A stretch of 41,183 nt of DNA from Phycisphaerales bacterium (lineage in GTDB: Bacteria > Planctomycetota > Phycisphaerae > Phycisphaerales > SM1A02), in contig SIAB01000004.1 in the NCBI GenBank assembly GCA_009692015.1, forward strand, positions 1 through 41,183, given 5' to 3'. Positions 22,997 through 32,505 of this stretch are shown one piece after another. Position 1 is the first letter of the stretch. Each line of letters starts with the position of its first letter. The notes beneath the pieces were generated by a model. The model did not search any database and was not told the origin of the DNA. It saw nothing but the letters and a program-made list of their open reading frames with translations. Made by a program: the position numbers and the translations under genes.

Positions 22997-24249
22997 TGGG
23001 GGCGATCCTTCGATGACGGCGCCTCTGGAAGCGACCCCAACTCAGCTTGCACAATCGCGCGCGCCGGTAGACCTTCGGCGCTCACCAGCAGCGCGGTCTC
23101 TGCCGCAGTGAATGCGTAGCGGATGCTGGCGAAGCCGATGCAGGTTGCACCGAGCATTGGGCTCATGGCGCTGCTGGTCACCACCCCCACCGCATCGCTC
23201 GTGCCACCTTCGGCTGTCGGCGCAAACATCTGGGCACCCGAATTCGGCAAGGCATTGGATTCCATCCGAAAGGCACACAACATCTGCTTGGGTTTTCCGA
23301 GACTCTCCATCCGCGCGACAATTTCCTGACCGAGATAGCAACCCTTTTTGAACGAAACGCGCTTCGCGAGAATTCCAGTTTCGTGTGGCAAACTTGTTGT
23401 TGAAAAGTCGATCTCAAAGAGCGGCGAACCACCCTCGATGCGGGCGATGTTGAAGGCCTGCCAACCACAGGGTCGCGCGCGGCGCTTGCCGCCATCGAGC
23501 AGATCGTGCACGCCGAGAAGTGCGCTCCAGAGCGCAATTGCTTGATCGCGGGCGACGAAGATTTCGATCCCAGTGGTTCCGCAGACATCGGCGCGCACCA
23601 GCACGCATAACACGCCCGCGATGGTGGTCGCGAGGCACGATCCCGCCTGCCCAAGGCATTCCACCGCCTGCTCGCTCGCCCCGGTAAGCGCCAGAAGATG
23701 CAGAGCCTCTGGACCGTGCAGCGCCATCCGATAGTCGCGGCTCGAAACATCGGTGAGTGTCACCTCTTCTGAGAAGACGAACTTGGTGAGTGCCTTTGCG
23801 GTCGACTCTGCCGATGCGCCGGCGCAGTCAATCAGCAGGCGATCACCCAACTCGCAGAGCAAGAGGTCTGCATCGATTCGACCCTTTCGATTGAGCAAGA
23901 ACGATCGCCGCGATTGCCCAGCCGCGAGCCCGTTGAGGTCCTGCGTGCACATGCTCTGCAGAAACGCGATCCGCTGCGCGCCGGTTACTTCAATGGTTCC
24001 TCGCTGCGGTTGATCGCAGAGCGCCGCGCCCGAGCGAATGGCCGAATACTCCGTCTCCACGCGATCGAAAACCCCCACGATTTCAGCGGTGCTGCCCCAT
24101 GGGATCCACTGGATCTCTGGCTTGGGCACCATCCCCCCGATCCCCCGATCCTTCTGCACTTTCGCCGCGCGGCGCGCCGATTCACAGTGTGCAAACGCCT
24201 CGTGCTGCGCGCGCAGCAGCGACTCGGCGTGGAACGAAGCGGTAGGCAT
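22993..24249 (-). CDS. ygfZ: YgfZ/GcvT-like folate-binding protein
   Basis: This tetrahydrofolate-dependent protein is related to the glycine-cleavage T protein and, in known cases, helps build or repair Fe-S clusters (YgfZ/IBA57). It has 418 residues, longer than E. coli YgfZ. The diagnostic motif KKGCYLGQEIVARMESLGK is present with the conserved Cys. N-terminal GcvT-type sequence (YSAIRSGAALCDQPQRGTIEVTGAQRIAFLQSMCTQDLNGL) is also clear. Start ATG 24249 follows TATGAT by 6 nt; ATG 24252 and the ATG at 24273 are alternatives. It is the first gene of a three-gene unit and divergent from the M42 peptidase, with overlapping -10 boxes. Confidence 0.9.
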   Translation of the reverse strand: MPTASFHAESLLRAQHEAFAHCESARRAAKVQKDRGIGGMVPKPEIQWIPWGSTAEIVGVFDRVETEYSAIRSGAALCDQPQRGTIEVTGAQRIAFLQSMCTQDLNGLAAGQSRRSFLLNRKGRIDADLLLCELGDRLLIDCAGASAESTAKALTKFVFSEEVTLTDVSSRDYRMALHGPEALHLLALTGASEQAVECLGQAGSCLATTIAGVLCVLVRADVCGTTGIEIFVARDQAIALWSALLGVHDLLDGGKRRARPCGWQAFNIARIEGGSPLFEIDFSTTSLPHETGILAKRVSFKKGCYLGQEIVARMESLGKPKQMLCAFRMESNALPNSGAQMFAPTAEGGTSDAVGVVTSSAMSPMLGATCIGFASIRYAFTAAETALLVSAEGLPARAIVQAELGSLPEAPSSKDRPQ

Positions 24250-24255
24250 CATCGA

Positions 24256-24265
24256 ATCATAGACT
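24256..24265. promoter_or_regulatory. Overlapping divergent -10 boxes for ygfZ and the M42 peptidase
   Basis: Minus strand TATGAT at 24261-24256, 6 nt before the ygfZ ATG (24249). Plus strand TAGACT at 24260-24265, 6 nt before the M42 ATG (24272). The boxes share two bases, so RNA polymerase should not bind both at once. Both mRNAs would be leaderless. Confidence 0.5.
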
Positions 24266-24271
24266 CGCCGC

Positions 24272-25324
24272 ATGAACTACGACCTCCTGAAGCGGTTGTG
24301 CGAGACAGCGGGCGTCGCTGGTCGCGAAGAGCGCGTGCGCGCGCTGGTGCAGAAGGAAATCAAAGGGCTCTTCGATTCTGTCGAGACCGATGCGATGGGA
24401 TCGCTCATCTGCACGCGCCAGCCTTCCCGATCAAAGAGAGGTGTGAAGCCGACCCGTGTGCTCGTCGCGGCGCACATGGACGAAATCGGTTTCTATGTCA
24501 GGCACATTGATGAGCAGGGTTTCCTCTGGCTGAATCCTGCGGGTGGATTTGATCCACGCAATCTCTTTTCGCGGCGCGTGCTGGTGGTGACCGACAGCGG
24601 CGACTACGCGGGGGTTCTCAATCCTGGGGGCAAACCGATCCACATTTCAACCGAAGTCGAGCGCACCAAGGTGCCGGGAACCGAGGAGTTTTTCGTTGAC
24701 CTCGGTCGCGACCCCTCCGAAGTGCGCGCGTTCGCCCAGATCGGCGACTTTGTGGTGATGAACGAACCATTCATCGAAACTCCGCTCAAGGTGATCAGCA
24801 AAGCCATCGACAATCGCATGGCTGTCTTCACTGCCATCGAAGCGATCCGTCGCATTGCCAAGGCACGCGCGGGGCACACTTGCGAAATCGTGGTGGCTTT
24901 CACGACACAGGAAGAGGTTGGATTGCGCGGCGCGCAAGTTGCAGCGAATGCCTGCGGCGCAGAGATCGGGATCGGGCTTGATGTCAATCTTGCCTGCGAT
25001 ACTCCCGGCATTCCGGACAATCAGCGGGTCACCAAGCAGGGACTCGGCGTTGCGCTCATGGTGCAGGATTCATCGATGATCGCCGACATCACCTTGTTGC
25101 GACAGTCGTGCGCGATTGCCAAGAAGAACCGCATTCCACACCAAAGGGCCGTCCTCGGTCGCGGCGGTCAAGATGCCGGCGCGATTCAGCGCGCGGGTCG
25201 CGGAGCTCGTTGCGTTGCATTCGGTCCCGGCACGCGGTACATCCACACGGTCACGGAGATGGTCGACAAGGGCGACCTCGAAGCCACGATCGCGCTCTTG
25301 ACTGCGGTTCTCGGCGAACTTTGA
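24272..25324 (+). CDS. M42 family metallopeptidase (glutamyl aminopeptidase-like)
   Basis: This is a dizinc aminopeptidase of the M42 family, which forms large self-compartmentalised tetrahedral particles that trim peptides in the cytoplasm. It has 350 residues. Motifs: LCETAGVAGREERVR at the start, VAAHMDEIGFYVRHID (first metal His/Asp), KAIDNRMAVFTAIEAI (bridging Asp), FTTQEEVGLRGAQVAA (catalytic Glu and metal Glu), GLDVNLACDTPG, and the C-terminal YIHTVTEMVDKGDLEA (last metal His). In the bridging position the usual DDR is DNR. A cellulase/endoglucanase label often given to M42 proteins should not be used. Convergent with metH over a 174-nt gap in which I see nothing. Confidence 0.93.
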   Translation: MNYDLLKRLCETAGVAGREERVRALVQKEIKGLFDSVETDAMGSLICTRQPSRSKRGVKPTRVLVAAHMDEIGFYVRHIDEQGFLWLNPAGGFDPRNLFSRRVLVVTDSGDYAGVLNPGGKPIHISTEVERTKVPGTEEFFVDLGRDPSEVRAFAQIGDFVVMNEPFIETPLKVISKAIDNRMAVFTAIEAIRRIAKARAGHTCEIVVAFTTQEEVGLRGAQVAANACGAEIGIGLDVNLACDTPGIPDNQRVTKQGLGVALMVQDSSMIADITLLRQSCAIAKKNRIPHQRAVLGRGGQDAGAIQRAGRGARCVAFGPGTRYIHTVTEMVDKGDLEATIALLTAVLGEL

Positions 25325-25498
25325 TCACGCGCGCGGCGGCGAGGCGCGATGATCCCATCGCTTCATTCAGCGCTGGATCGCTCCACATCACCACCGCTGC
25401 GCGGGCAGCGAATCGAGAAGTGCGGGTCTGCTTGCCCAGGGTTCGTGACCGCGTGTTCCCCGATCATGATCTCCGCAACAAGATGGCCCCTCACGCCG

Positions 25499-28400
25499 TC
25501 ACGCCGAGAAATACTTCGCCTGCGGATGATGAACGATGATCGCGCTGGTCGACTGCTCTGGTTCAATCTGGAAGTTTTCAGTCAGAACGCATCCGATTCG
25601 CTGCGGCTGCAGCAATCGGAAGAGTTTCTCCTGATCGCCTAGGTCAGGACAGGCCGGATAGCCGAAGGAATAGCGGCTGCCACGGTAATGCTGTTGAAAG
25701 AGCCGTTCGGTCTTGGGGTCATCCTCGTGTGAGAATCCCAACTCGGCACGCACCCGCTTGTGCCACATTTCTGCCAGCGCCTCTGCACACTCGACACCCA
25801 TGCCGTGGAGATAGAGGTATTCGGTGTACTCATTTCGTTCGAAGAGCGACCGCGCCCGATTGCTTGCTTCGCTGCCCATCGTGACGCATGAAAGCCCGAT
25901 CACATCGCGTGACCCACTGGAAACGGGCCGGAAGAAGTCGCTGAGCGAGATTCTCCGACCAGCCTTTTGCCGCGGGAATGTGAAGCGTTCGCGCTCGCGG
26001 TCGTGGTCTTCCGCGTCGTAGATGATCAGGTCATCTCCCTCTGACTGACAGGGGAAGTAGCCCCACACCACTGCAGGTCGGAGAATCTTCTCCGCCCGAC
26101 ACTCGTGTTTGAGCCTCTCGAGGATTGGCTCGACTTCATCGCTCAAGAATCGCGCGTAGGCCCGGTCGTCAAGTTCGCCGCGGCGAAATCCCCACTGCCC
26201 GCGGAAGAGCGCCGTGCGATTGATGAATGGGTAGATGAGATCCAATTCGATGCGCTCAGTCAGGCGCGTGCCCCAAAATGGTGGATCGGGAATCGCATTG
26301 TCGTGGGCGACGCGCGCGCCTGGCAGTGCGCCGGTGGTGTCGGCCGTGGTGTCCGGAAAGAATGGATCGGCGGGCGCAGTGGGCGCGCCGTCAGGGATCG
26401 CCGCGTCGCCTCGTGCCGTCGCTTCTCCCGCGCGAAGCGCGCTGGCCTTCACGCGCGCATCGATCGCCGCCCGTTTGGTGAGCCTCGAATCGATTTCGCG
26501 GTTGATGACCTCGCGTGATCCCGAGGCGATTGCCTCGCAGACGGCCAGACCCTCGAAAGCATCGCGACCGTAATAGAGCTCGCCGCGGTAAGTGCGGCGC
26601 AAGTGACCCTCGGCATAATGCCGGGTGAGCGCTGCGCCACCGAGCATGACCGGAACCCGAATGTCCTGGCGATTCATCTCGCGCAGATTCTCTTCCATCA
26701 CCGTCACGCTCTTCACCAAGAGTCCGCTCATCCCAATCGCATCGGCGCCAGTAGTTTTCCAGGCCTCCAGAATCTGCGCCAGTGGCTGCTTGATGCCGAT
26801 ATTGTGCACTTTGTAGCCGTTGTTCGAGAGAATGATGTCGACCAGGTTCTTGCCGATGTCATGGACATCGCCCTGGACGGTTGCGAGCACAATCGTCGCC
26901 TTGGGCTTCGCGGTGACCCCGACCCGTTCCATATGGGGTTGGAGAAATGCCACGGCCCGCTTCATGATCGACGCGCTCTGCAGCACGAAGGGCAGTTGCA
27001 TGCTTCCCGATCCGAAGAGGTCGCCCACGGTCTTCATTCCCTCAAGTAGGTGATCATTGATGATCGCCAGCGGGGTGTACTTGGTGAGCGCCTCGTCGAG
27101 CGAGGTCTCGAGTGCGTGTTCCTCGCCATCCACGATGTGACGGCGCAGCCGTTCTTCCACGGTCAGTTCTTCGAGCGGCTGCTGCGCGACCGGGGCGGCC
27201 CCATCTGGAAAGAGCGAGATGAAGTGCAGAAGTGGATCGAACTTCTCTGGTTGCCCCTCAGGGCGACTCGCTCCGCGGTGATCGAAGATCAACCACTGCG
27301 CTGCTTGCCATTGCTCGGGCGGGATGCGACTCTCGGGAAGAATGCGCGAGACATGCACAATCGCAGCGGTCAATCCCCGCGCCCGCGCCTCGTGCAGGTA
27401 GACGCTGTTAAGAACCGCCCGTGCGGCTGGCTTGAGCCCGAAGGAAATGTTGGAGAGACCAAGAATGATCGAGCAGCGCGGGAATCGCTCGGCGATGAGA
27501 CGAATCCCCTCGAGTGTTTCGAGCCCAAGGCGGCGATCATCGTCGTTGCCGGTGGCGATCGTGAATGTCAGTGGATCCCAGAACAAATCTGATTCATCGA
27601 GGCCCCACTTCTTGGTGAAGAGATGATGGATTCGCTCGGCAATTTCGAGTTTTCGCGCCGCTGTCTTGGCCATCCCGGCGACGGGATCCTCGTCGATCGT
27701 CAGGGCAACGCAGGCCGCGCCATACTTTTTCAGGAGCGGGCAAATGCGATTCATCCGCTCCTCGCCATCCTCGAGGTTGATGGAGTTGACGATGCAGCGA
27801 CCGGGGGCGTGTTGCAATCCAGCTTCGATCACATCCGCTTGCGTTGAATCGATCATCAGCGGAGCGTTGACCTGCCGAACGAATCGGGCCACTGTCTCGG
27901 ACATGTCTCGCACACCATCCCGACCAACAAAGTCGACGCAGACATCGAGCACATGCGATCCATCGCGAAGTTCTTCCTTGGCCATCGACGCCAGACCCTC
28001 CCAGTCTTCGGCATCAAGGCAGGTCTTGAACTTGCGCGATCCATTGGCATTGGTGCGCTCGGCAACGATCAGAAAGGAATTGTCCTGACGAAACTCTGTC
28101 TGGGTGTAGAGGCTCGAACAGGCCGGCGCCGCGACCTCGGCGACACGCGCGGCACGCGAACCCAGCGGCACGGCGGCTCGCAGTGCGGCGATGTGATCTG
28201 GGGTTGTTCCACAGCATCCGCCCACGATGCTGGCCCCGAACTCCTCAAGAAAGCGGCGCATGGCGATGGTGAAGTCGCGCGGCTGCAGCGGGTACTCCGT
28301 TCGACCTTCGACAAGCACAGGAAGTCCCGCATTGGGAACGACTGAAAAGGGGCGATCCCAGAACTTGCTGAGATAGGCCAAATGCGGCGTCATTTCGACC

Positions 28401-29098
28401 GGACCCGTTGCACAGTTCAATCCGAGCGAGGCGATCGGCAGCCCCTTGAGCGCGTTGACAACGGCGGCGATGTCCGACCCCAAGAGCATCGTCCCAGTGG
28501 TTTCCATAGTCACCGAAACGAGGATGGGAAGATCGCGCGTCGTGCGCTTCGCCGCCTCGATCGCTTCGAGGCATGCCGTCACCGCACACTTGATTTGCAG
28601 GAGGTCTTGACAGGTCTCGATCATCAAGCAGTCGACACCACCATCGATGAGCCCTCGGGCTTGCTCGCGGTATGAATCCAACATCCCCGCCCAGGTTGCC
28701 TGGCCGAGTGTGATCAGCTTGGTGCCCGGCCCCATCGACCCAGCCACAAATCGCGGGCGCCCTGGCTCGCCATACTTGTCGCACGCCGCACGGGCGATTT
28801 GCCCAGCGCGGAGATTCAGCTCGTAGACCCAACTGACCATCTCGGCATCGAACTCTGCGGCGACGAGTCGGTTGGTGCCGAATGTGTCGGTCTCGACAAC
28901 ATCCGCCCCGACAGCAAGAAAACTTTCGTGAATGCGTTGGATCAGATCGGGCCGCGAGCGAACCAGGATGTCGGTGCAGTTATCCCGTCCGAGATAGTCA
29001 CCGTGGGCACAGTCCGCGCAGGCGTGAATCGAAGTGCCCATCGCTCCGTCAAAGAGCAGGGTGCGTTGATCGAGTTGAGCGAGGAACGTGGTCGGCAC
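25499..29098 (-). CDS. metH: Cobalamin-dependent methionine synthase, full length
   Basis: MetH moves the methyl group of 5-methyltetrahydrofolate to homocysteine through methylcobalamin. It has 1199 residues, with all five expected parts. First is homocysteine binding (about 1-320: [12 protein letters not shown], and zinc ligand Cys in [11 protein letters not shown]). Then folate binding (about 345-600: [25 protein letters not shown]), the four-helix cap (about 640-735) and B12 binding ([14 protein letters not shown] with DxHxxG). Last is the reactivation domain (about 960-1199: [38 protein letters not shown], ending LGVTENF-like [18 protein letters not shown]). Start GTG 29098 follows a promoter with 6 nt leader space. 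No cobalamin riboswitch fits in front of it. Confidence 0.97.
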   Translation of the reverse strand: MPTTFLAQLDQRTLLFDGAMGTSIHACADCAHGDYLGRDNCTDILVRSRPDLIQRIHESFLAVGADVVETDTFGTNRLVAAEFDAEMVSWVYELNLRAGQIARAACDKYGEPGRPRFVAGSMGPGTKLITLGQATWAGMLDSYREQARGLIDGGVDCLMIETCQDLLQIKCAVTACLEAIEAAKRTTRDLPILVSVTMETTGTMLLGSDIAAVVNALKGLPIASLGLNCATGPVEMTPHLAYLSKFWDRPFSVVPNAGLPVLVEGRTEYPLQPRDFTIAMRRFLEEFGASIVGGCCGTTPDHIAALRAAVPLGSRAARVAEVAAPACSSLYTQTEFRQDNSFLIVAERTNANGSRKFKTCLDAEDWEGLASMAKEELRDGSHVLDVCVDFVGRDGVRDMSETVARFVRQVNAPLMIDSTQADVIEAGLQHAPGRCIVNSINLEDGEERMNRICPLLKKYGAACVALTIDEDPVAGMAKTAARKLEIAERIHHLFTKKWGLDESDLFWDPLTFTIATGNDDDRRLGLETLEGIRLIAERFPRCSIILGLSNISFGLKPAARAVLNSVYLHEARARGLTAAIVHVSRILPESRIPPEQWQAAQWLIFDHRGASRPEGQPEKFDPLLHFISLFPDGAAPVAQQPLEELTVEERLRRHIVDGEEHALETSLDEALTKYTPLAIINDHLLEGMKTVGDLFGSGSMQLPFVLQSASIMKRAVAFLQPHMERVGVTAKPKATIVLATVQGDVHDIGKNLVDIILSNNGYKVHNIGIKQPLAQILEAWKTTGADAIGMSGLLVKSVTVMEENLREMNRQDIRVPVMLGGAALTRHYAEGHLRRTYRGELYYGRDAFEGLAVCEAIASGSREVINREIDSRLTKRAAIDARVKASALRAGEATARGDAAIPDGAPTAPADPFFPDTTADTTGALPGARVAHDNAIPDPPFWGTRLTERIELDLIYPFINRTALFRGQWGFRRGELDDRAYARFLSDEVEPILERLKHECRAEKILRPAVVWGYFPCQSEGDDLIIYDAEDHDRERERFTFPRQKAGRRISLSDFFRPVSSGSRDVIGLSCVTMGSEASNRARSLFERNEYTEYLYLHGMGVECAEALAEMWHKRVRAELGFSHEDDPKTERLFQQHYRGSRYSFGYPACPDLGDQEKLFRLLQPQRIGCVLTENFQIEPEQSTSAIIVHHPQAKYFSA

Positions 29099-29104
29099 GC
29101 GCCA

Positions 29105-29133
29105 AGCCTATCCACCGGCGGGAGGCATTTCAA
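29105..29133 (-). promoter_or_regulatory. Predicted leaderless promoter of metH
   Basis: Minus strand TTGAAA (29133-29128), 17 nt spacer, TAGGCT (29110-29105), then 6 nt to GTG 29098. This is the best-supported leaderless promoter in the window because the -35 is also good. Confidence 0.6.
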
Positions 29134-29197
29134 CCGTTCATCCGGATGGACGGATGGACGATCCGCACCTCCCCGCACGCCAGGCGCAAAGGGATGC

Positions 29198-29203
29198 GAT
29201 ACT
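29198..29203 (+). promoter_or_regulatory. -10-like box of the S41 protease gene
   Basis: GATACT ending 8 nt before ATG 29212; four of six bases match TATAAT. No clear -35. Confidence 0.3.
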
Positions 29204-29211
29204 GCGCCGCT

Positions 29212-30621
29212 ATGCGTGCACGGCTGGCAATTCTTTTCCTCGCAATCCTCCCGCCGGCCCTGCTCGGATGCCAAACCCATTCGACGACAACCGTGGCGCA
29301 GAAGCTTCCAGCGAATCTCCCCGCTGCTCCCCCAGATTCCTCGAACCCAAAGTCAAATGGCGAGGTCTTCGATCAAGTGTGGGAGATCATCTTGAAGTCT
29401 CATGTGGGCCCAACCATCGCGAGTGACCAGTGGAGCCAGCGGCACGATCAGTATCGCGAGCGCGCCCGCGAGGCTCGCAGTCAGCACGCGCTTCGCATCG
29501 TGCTGAGCGAACTGCTGCAGTCGCTCGATGCAAGTCATTTCGCGATCATCCCACAATCAGCGACTGCTTCGACGGCCCCGTCGGGCGGATGGTCTGGACT
29601 CACCCTGCAAGTCTTTGGCGATGAAGTGCTCGTGACCCACATCGCAGAGGAGAGTCCTGCCAAGCGTGCCGGGGTCCACCAGGGATGGCGACTCCTCACC
29701 GCCGCGGACCACTCCATGGATGAAGTTGTCAAGTCGTTCGGCACTCCGCAAACCTCGCTCGAGCGGCTCGCGCGCGACCATGCGCTCGTCGCATGCCTTA
29801 GCGGTCGGCTCGGCTCGAGCGTCGACGCGCTCTTCGTCGATGCAGAGGGAACAGAGCACGCCGTGGCGATCGCACTTTCGGCGCCACCTGGACAGCTGGT
29901 CACGATGGGAAATCTCCCGCCATTCGCGGCGGAGTCCAAGTGGCACTGGCTCAGCGCGGATGAGATTGGGCAACTCGGTGGTGATCCCGCCCGCACCGGT
30001 CGCGTTGGTTACTTGCGATTCAGCGTCTGGTTGACCCCGCTCGCCGCGTCGATCGATGAAGCGCTGCGCACCTTTCGCGCCGCGGATGCGGTGGTCATCG
30101 ACCTTCGTGGCAACCCAGGCGGTCTTGGACTGATGGCCACGGGAGTGGCAGGTCACTTTCTTCCAGCTCCAACATCGCTGGGCACGATGCGTGGTCGCGA
30201 CATGAAACTTGAGTTTCGAACCAATCCAAGAACGGTCGATCCAGAAGGAAACTTGATCGGCACTTTTTCTGGACCGCTGGCAATTCTGATGGACAGCCAC
30301 TCCGGAAGCACCTCCGAAATTTTCGCGGCGGGGCTGCTCGACATCAAGAGGGCACAGCCATTCGGGCAGACTTCTGCGGGCGCAGCGCTTCCCGCGACCA
30401 CGCACAACCTCAAGAACGGCGATGTACTTCTGCATGCAATTGGCGACTTCCGCACACCCTCGGGCGGTCTGGTTGAGGGGATCGGCGTGCGTCAAGTGAT
30501 CGGCAATCCCCCAACGCGCGCTGACTACACTTCCTCCCCCGATCCAGAGCTTCGCGATGCCCTTCGTTGGATCGCAAGTGAGAGAGTTCCAACAAACGCA
30601 ACGCCGAGTCCAACACCATGA
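29212..30621 (+). CDS. S41-family serine protease, lipoprotein
   Basis: This is a C-terminal-processing-type peptidase of 469 residues anchored as a lipoprotein: signal MRARLAILFLAILPPALLGC has its lipobox LLGC at Cys20. A helical N-terminal part is followed by a PDZ-like segment (about 120-175: LTLQVFGDEVLVTHIAEESPAKRAGV) and the S41 core (VGYLRFSVW, VIDLRGNPGG, ILMDSHSGSTSEIFAAGLL). The catalytic Ser is probably Ser366. The usual catalytic Lys of the CtpA/Prc type, in GxKTFGKG, is replaced here by GQTSAGAALP, so the enzyme belongs to the Lys-less S41 group or uses another base. The start of the next gene overlaps its stop (ATGA). Confidence 0.87.
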   Translation: MRARLAILFLAILPPALLGCQTHSTTTVAQKLPANLPAAPPDSSNPKSNGEVFDQVWEIILKSHVGPTIASDQWSQRHDQYRERAREARSQHALRIVLSELLQSLDASHFAIIPQSATASTAPSGGWSGLTLQVFGDEVLVTHIAEESPAKRAGVHQGWRLLTAADHSMDEVVKSFGTPQTSLERLARDHALVACLSGRLGSSVDALFVDAEGTEHAVAIALSAPPGQLVTMGNLPPFAAESKWHWLSADEIGQLGGDPARTGRVGYLRFSVWLTPLAASIDEALRTFRAADAVVIDLRGNPGGLGLMATGVAGHFLPAPTSLGTMRGRDMKLEFRTNPRTVDPEGNLIGTFSGPLAILMDSHSGSTSEIFAAGLLDIKRAQPFGQTSAGAALPATTHNLKNGDVLLHAIGDFRTPSGGLVEGIGVRQVIGNPPTRADYTSSPDPELRDALRWIASERVPTNATPSPTP

Positions 30622-31529
30622 CACATTCTTCGACCCACCTCGTTCACCATCACCTCCGCGCGCTCGCGATCTCCGCCTTCCTTGCCTGCCCGGCGATTTC
30701 TTTCGCGCAGGATCCAGCTGCCCCGACGCCACCGCCAACTGTTCCTGCAGCCGCTCCACTTCCAACTGCCACCGAGATTTTCGCCAAGGCGGTCACGGCC
30801 GCTGGAGGCGCAGATCTCATTCGCCAACAAACATCCCGCACCTCCACCGGCACGATTGAGATGCCCGCGCAGTCGCTCAAGGGAACGCTGCACACAAAGT
30901 CTCTCGCCCCCGACCTGCTGATCGTCGAAACCGAGATCAAAGGCTTCGGAAAGATCATGCAAGGCATCAATGGGAAGGTCGGTTGGTCGAGCGATCCCGT
31001 TCGCGGCACGAGCCTGATGGAAGCCGATGCGCTCGAGCGCGAAACGCGCGACTTGAGCATCGAGCAAGAACTCAATCCCGCGCTGGACTGCTCTGAGGTT
31101 GTGGTGGTTGGCCGCAGTGACTTCCGCGGAACCGCGTGTTACGAGGTGCGCTTGAAGTGTGGCGCGGATGCCTCAACCCGTTTTTATTCTGTCGACTCTG
31201 GTCACCTGGTCGGCCTCGTGCGGCAGGCCAAGACGCCCATGGGAGAACTCGAGGTTGTTGTAGCCTTTCGCGACTTTGCAGCATTTTCTGGAAGGACGCT
31301 GGCGAAGGTGCAGGAGATCACGATGATGGGGCAGGTTCAAATCGTTTCAGTGAACAGCGTGGACTTCGCTCCAATCGACCCAAGCGCCTTCAAACTCTCA
31401 AAAGAGATTCAGGCGCTCGTCGATGCCGCGACTTCCCAAGCTGCGCCAGCGGGAACTGCCCCCGCCTCATCCACGCCTCCGGCGAGCGCGCCTACGGCAA
31501 CAACCCCAGCGCCTACGAAGAAGAAATGA
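30618..31529 (+). CDS. Exported LolA-like (lipoprotein-sorting-like) protein
   Basis: This is a secreted protein of 303 residues with a signal peptide (hydrophobic core LRALAISAFLACPAISFA, likely cleavage after FAQ). The segment from about 50 to 265 (ATEIFAKAVTAAGGADLIRQQTS...GTIEMPAQSLKGTLHTKSLAPD, GINGKVGWSSDPVRG, RFYSVDSGHLVGLVRQAKTPMGELEV) follows the pattern of LolA-like beta-half-barrel proteins often annotated outer membrane lipoprotein-sorting protein. The tail from about 270 is Ala/Pro/Thr-rich and ends in KKK. The function is inferred from the fold pattern only. It sits between the S41 lipoprotein (ATGA overlap) and the ABC exporter (10-nt gap), which suggests an envelope maintenance unit. 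Confidence 0.72.
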   Translation: MTHSSTHLVHHHLRALAISAFLACPAISFAQDPAAPTPPPTVPAAAPLPTATEIFAKAVTAAGGADLIRQQTSRTSTGTIEMPAQSLKGTLHTKSLAPDLLIVETEIKGFGKIMQGINGKVGWSSDPVRGTSLMEADALERETRDLSIEQELNPALDCSEVVVVGRSDFRGTACYEVRLKCGADASTRFYSVDSGHLVGLVRQAKTPMGELEVVVAFRDFAAFSGRTLAKVQEITMMGQVQIVSVNSVDFAPIDPSAFKLSKEIQALVDAATSQAAPAGTAPASSTPPASAPTATTPAPTKKK

Positions 31530-31539
31530 TCGCAGCGAA

Positions 31540-32505
31540 ATGAACGCCCACGGTGAACCCGCGGTGCTCCTGCAAGGAGTTCGCAAACGATTCGGCAGCG
31601 TCGATGCCGTCTCGAATCTCGATCTCTCGGTCGGAGAGGGATCGCTGGTTGGCCTCCTCGGTCCCAACGGCGCCGGCAAGAGCACGGCGATTCGCATGAT
31701 CATGTCGCTCATCCGCGCCGACAGCGGATCGATTCGCGTGTTCGGCGGCGACGCACTCGACATGAAGGATCGCATCGGCTATCTGCCCGAGGAGCGGGGC
31801 GTCTATCGCCGCATGCGCGTCGGCGAATTTCTGGAGTTCATGGGGAGGCTCAAGGGACTGCCCCGCGAGGGACTCAAGTCGCGCGTCGAGCAGTGGCTCG
31901 AGCGGGTGGAACTTCCCGGGGTGATCCGCGCGCGCTGTCAGGAACTGAGCAAGGGCATGCAGCAGAAGGTGCAGTTTCTCGCCGCGGTTCTTCACGAACC
32001 AGATCTCATTGTCCTCGACGAGCCCTTCTCGGGTCTCGATCCGGTCAATGCCCGCGTGCTCATCGCCACCGTCAAGGAACTGCACCAATCTGGACGCACG
32101 ATTTTTCTCTCGACCCATCAGATGGCTCAGGCCGAGCAACTCTGCGAGCGGGTGGTGTTGATCAACCGCGGCGAAAAGATTCTGGATGCCCAGACCCGCG
32201 AAGTCATCGAGCGATATTCAGCCCGGGCCGTCATCGTTGAACTCGTTGAACGGGCATCGACCGCCATCGGGTCGCTGGGCTCGATCGACGGGGTCGATTC
32301 GGCAACCGAACAAGAAGACGGCCGCACGATCTCGCTGGCGCTCACCGACTCGGCCGATGCGCGGCAGGTCATGGCGACCGCACTCGCGGCGATCCCCTGC
32401 CGACGAGTCGAATTGTCTCGGGCATCGCTCGACGAAGTGTTCGTTCGCCTGGTCACCGAGCACGGCGGTCATTCCCGCCAACCACTCCAGGGAGCCACGC
32501 GATGA
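31540..32505 (+). CDS. ABC transporter ATP-binding protein, NatA-like
   Basis: This is the ATPase of an ABC exporter, 321 residues. Motifs: Walker A GPNGAGKST (41-49), Q-loop region YLPEERGVY, signature ELSKGMQQKVQF, Walker B LIVLDEPFSGLDP, and the switch His in STHQMAQAE. YLPEERGLY followed by KGMQQK is the wording of the NatA sodium-export and related groups. A C-terminal extension after about residue 225 (DAQTREVIERYSARAVIVEL...) is the small DUF4162-type domain of that subfamily. ATG 31540 is chosen; no Shine-Dalgarno. It overlaps the permease gene by ATGA, so the two are coupled. The substrate is not certain. Confidence 0.92.
   Translation: MNAHGEPAVLLQGVRKRFGSVDAVSNLDLSVGEGSLVGLLGPNGAGKSTAIRMIMSLIRADSGSIRVFGGDALDMKDRIGYLPEERGVYRRMRVGEFLEFMGRLKGLPREGLKSRVEQWLERVELPGVIRARCQELSKGMQQKVQFLAAVLHEPDLIVLDEPFSGLDPVNARVLIATVKELHQSGRTIFLSTHQMAQAEQLCERVVLINRGEKILDAQTREVIERYSARAVIVELVERASTAIGSLGSIDGVDSATEQEDGRTISLALTDSADARQVMATALAAIPCRRVELSRASLDEVFVRLVTEHGGHSRQPLQGATR

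Noticed and set aside
25325-25498. Gap between the M42 peptidase and metH ends as a small gene or terminator
   Set aside because: No convincing frame, hairpin or T run.
29099-29211. Cobalamin or SAM riboswitch before metH
   Set aside because: Only 113 nt lie between the divergent metH and S41 starts and the promoter is leaderless, so no space for a known riboswitch on the metH mRNA.
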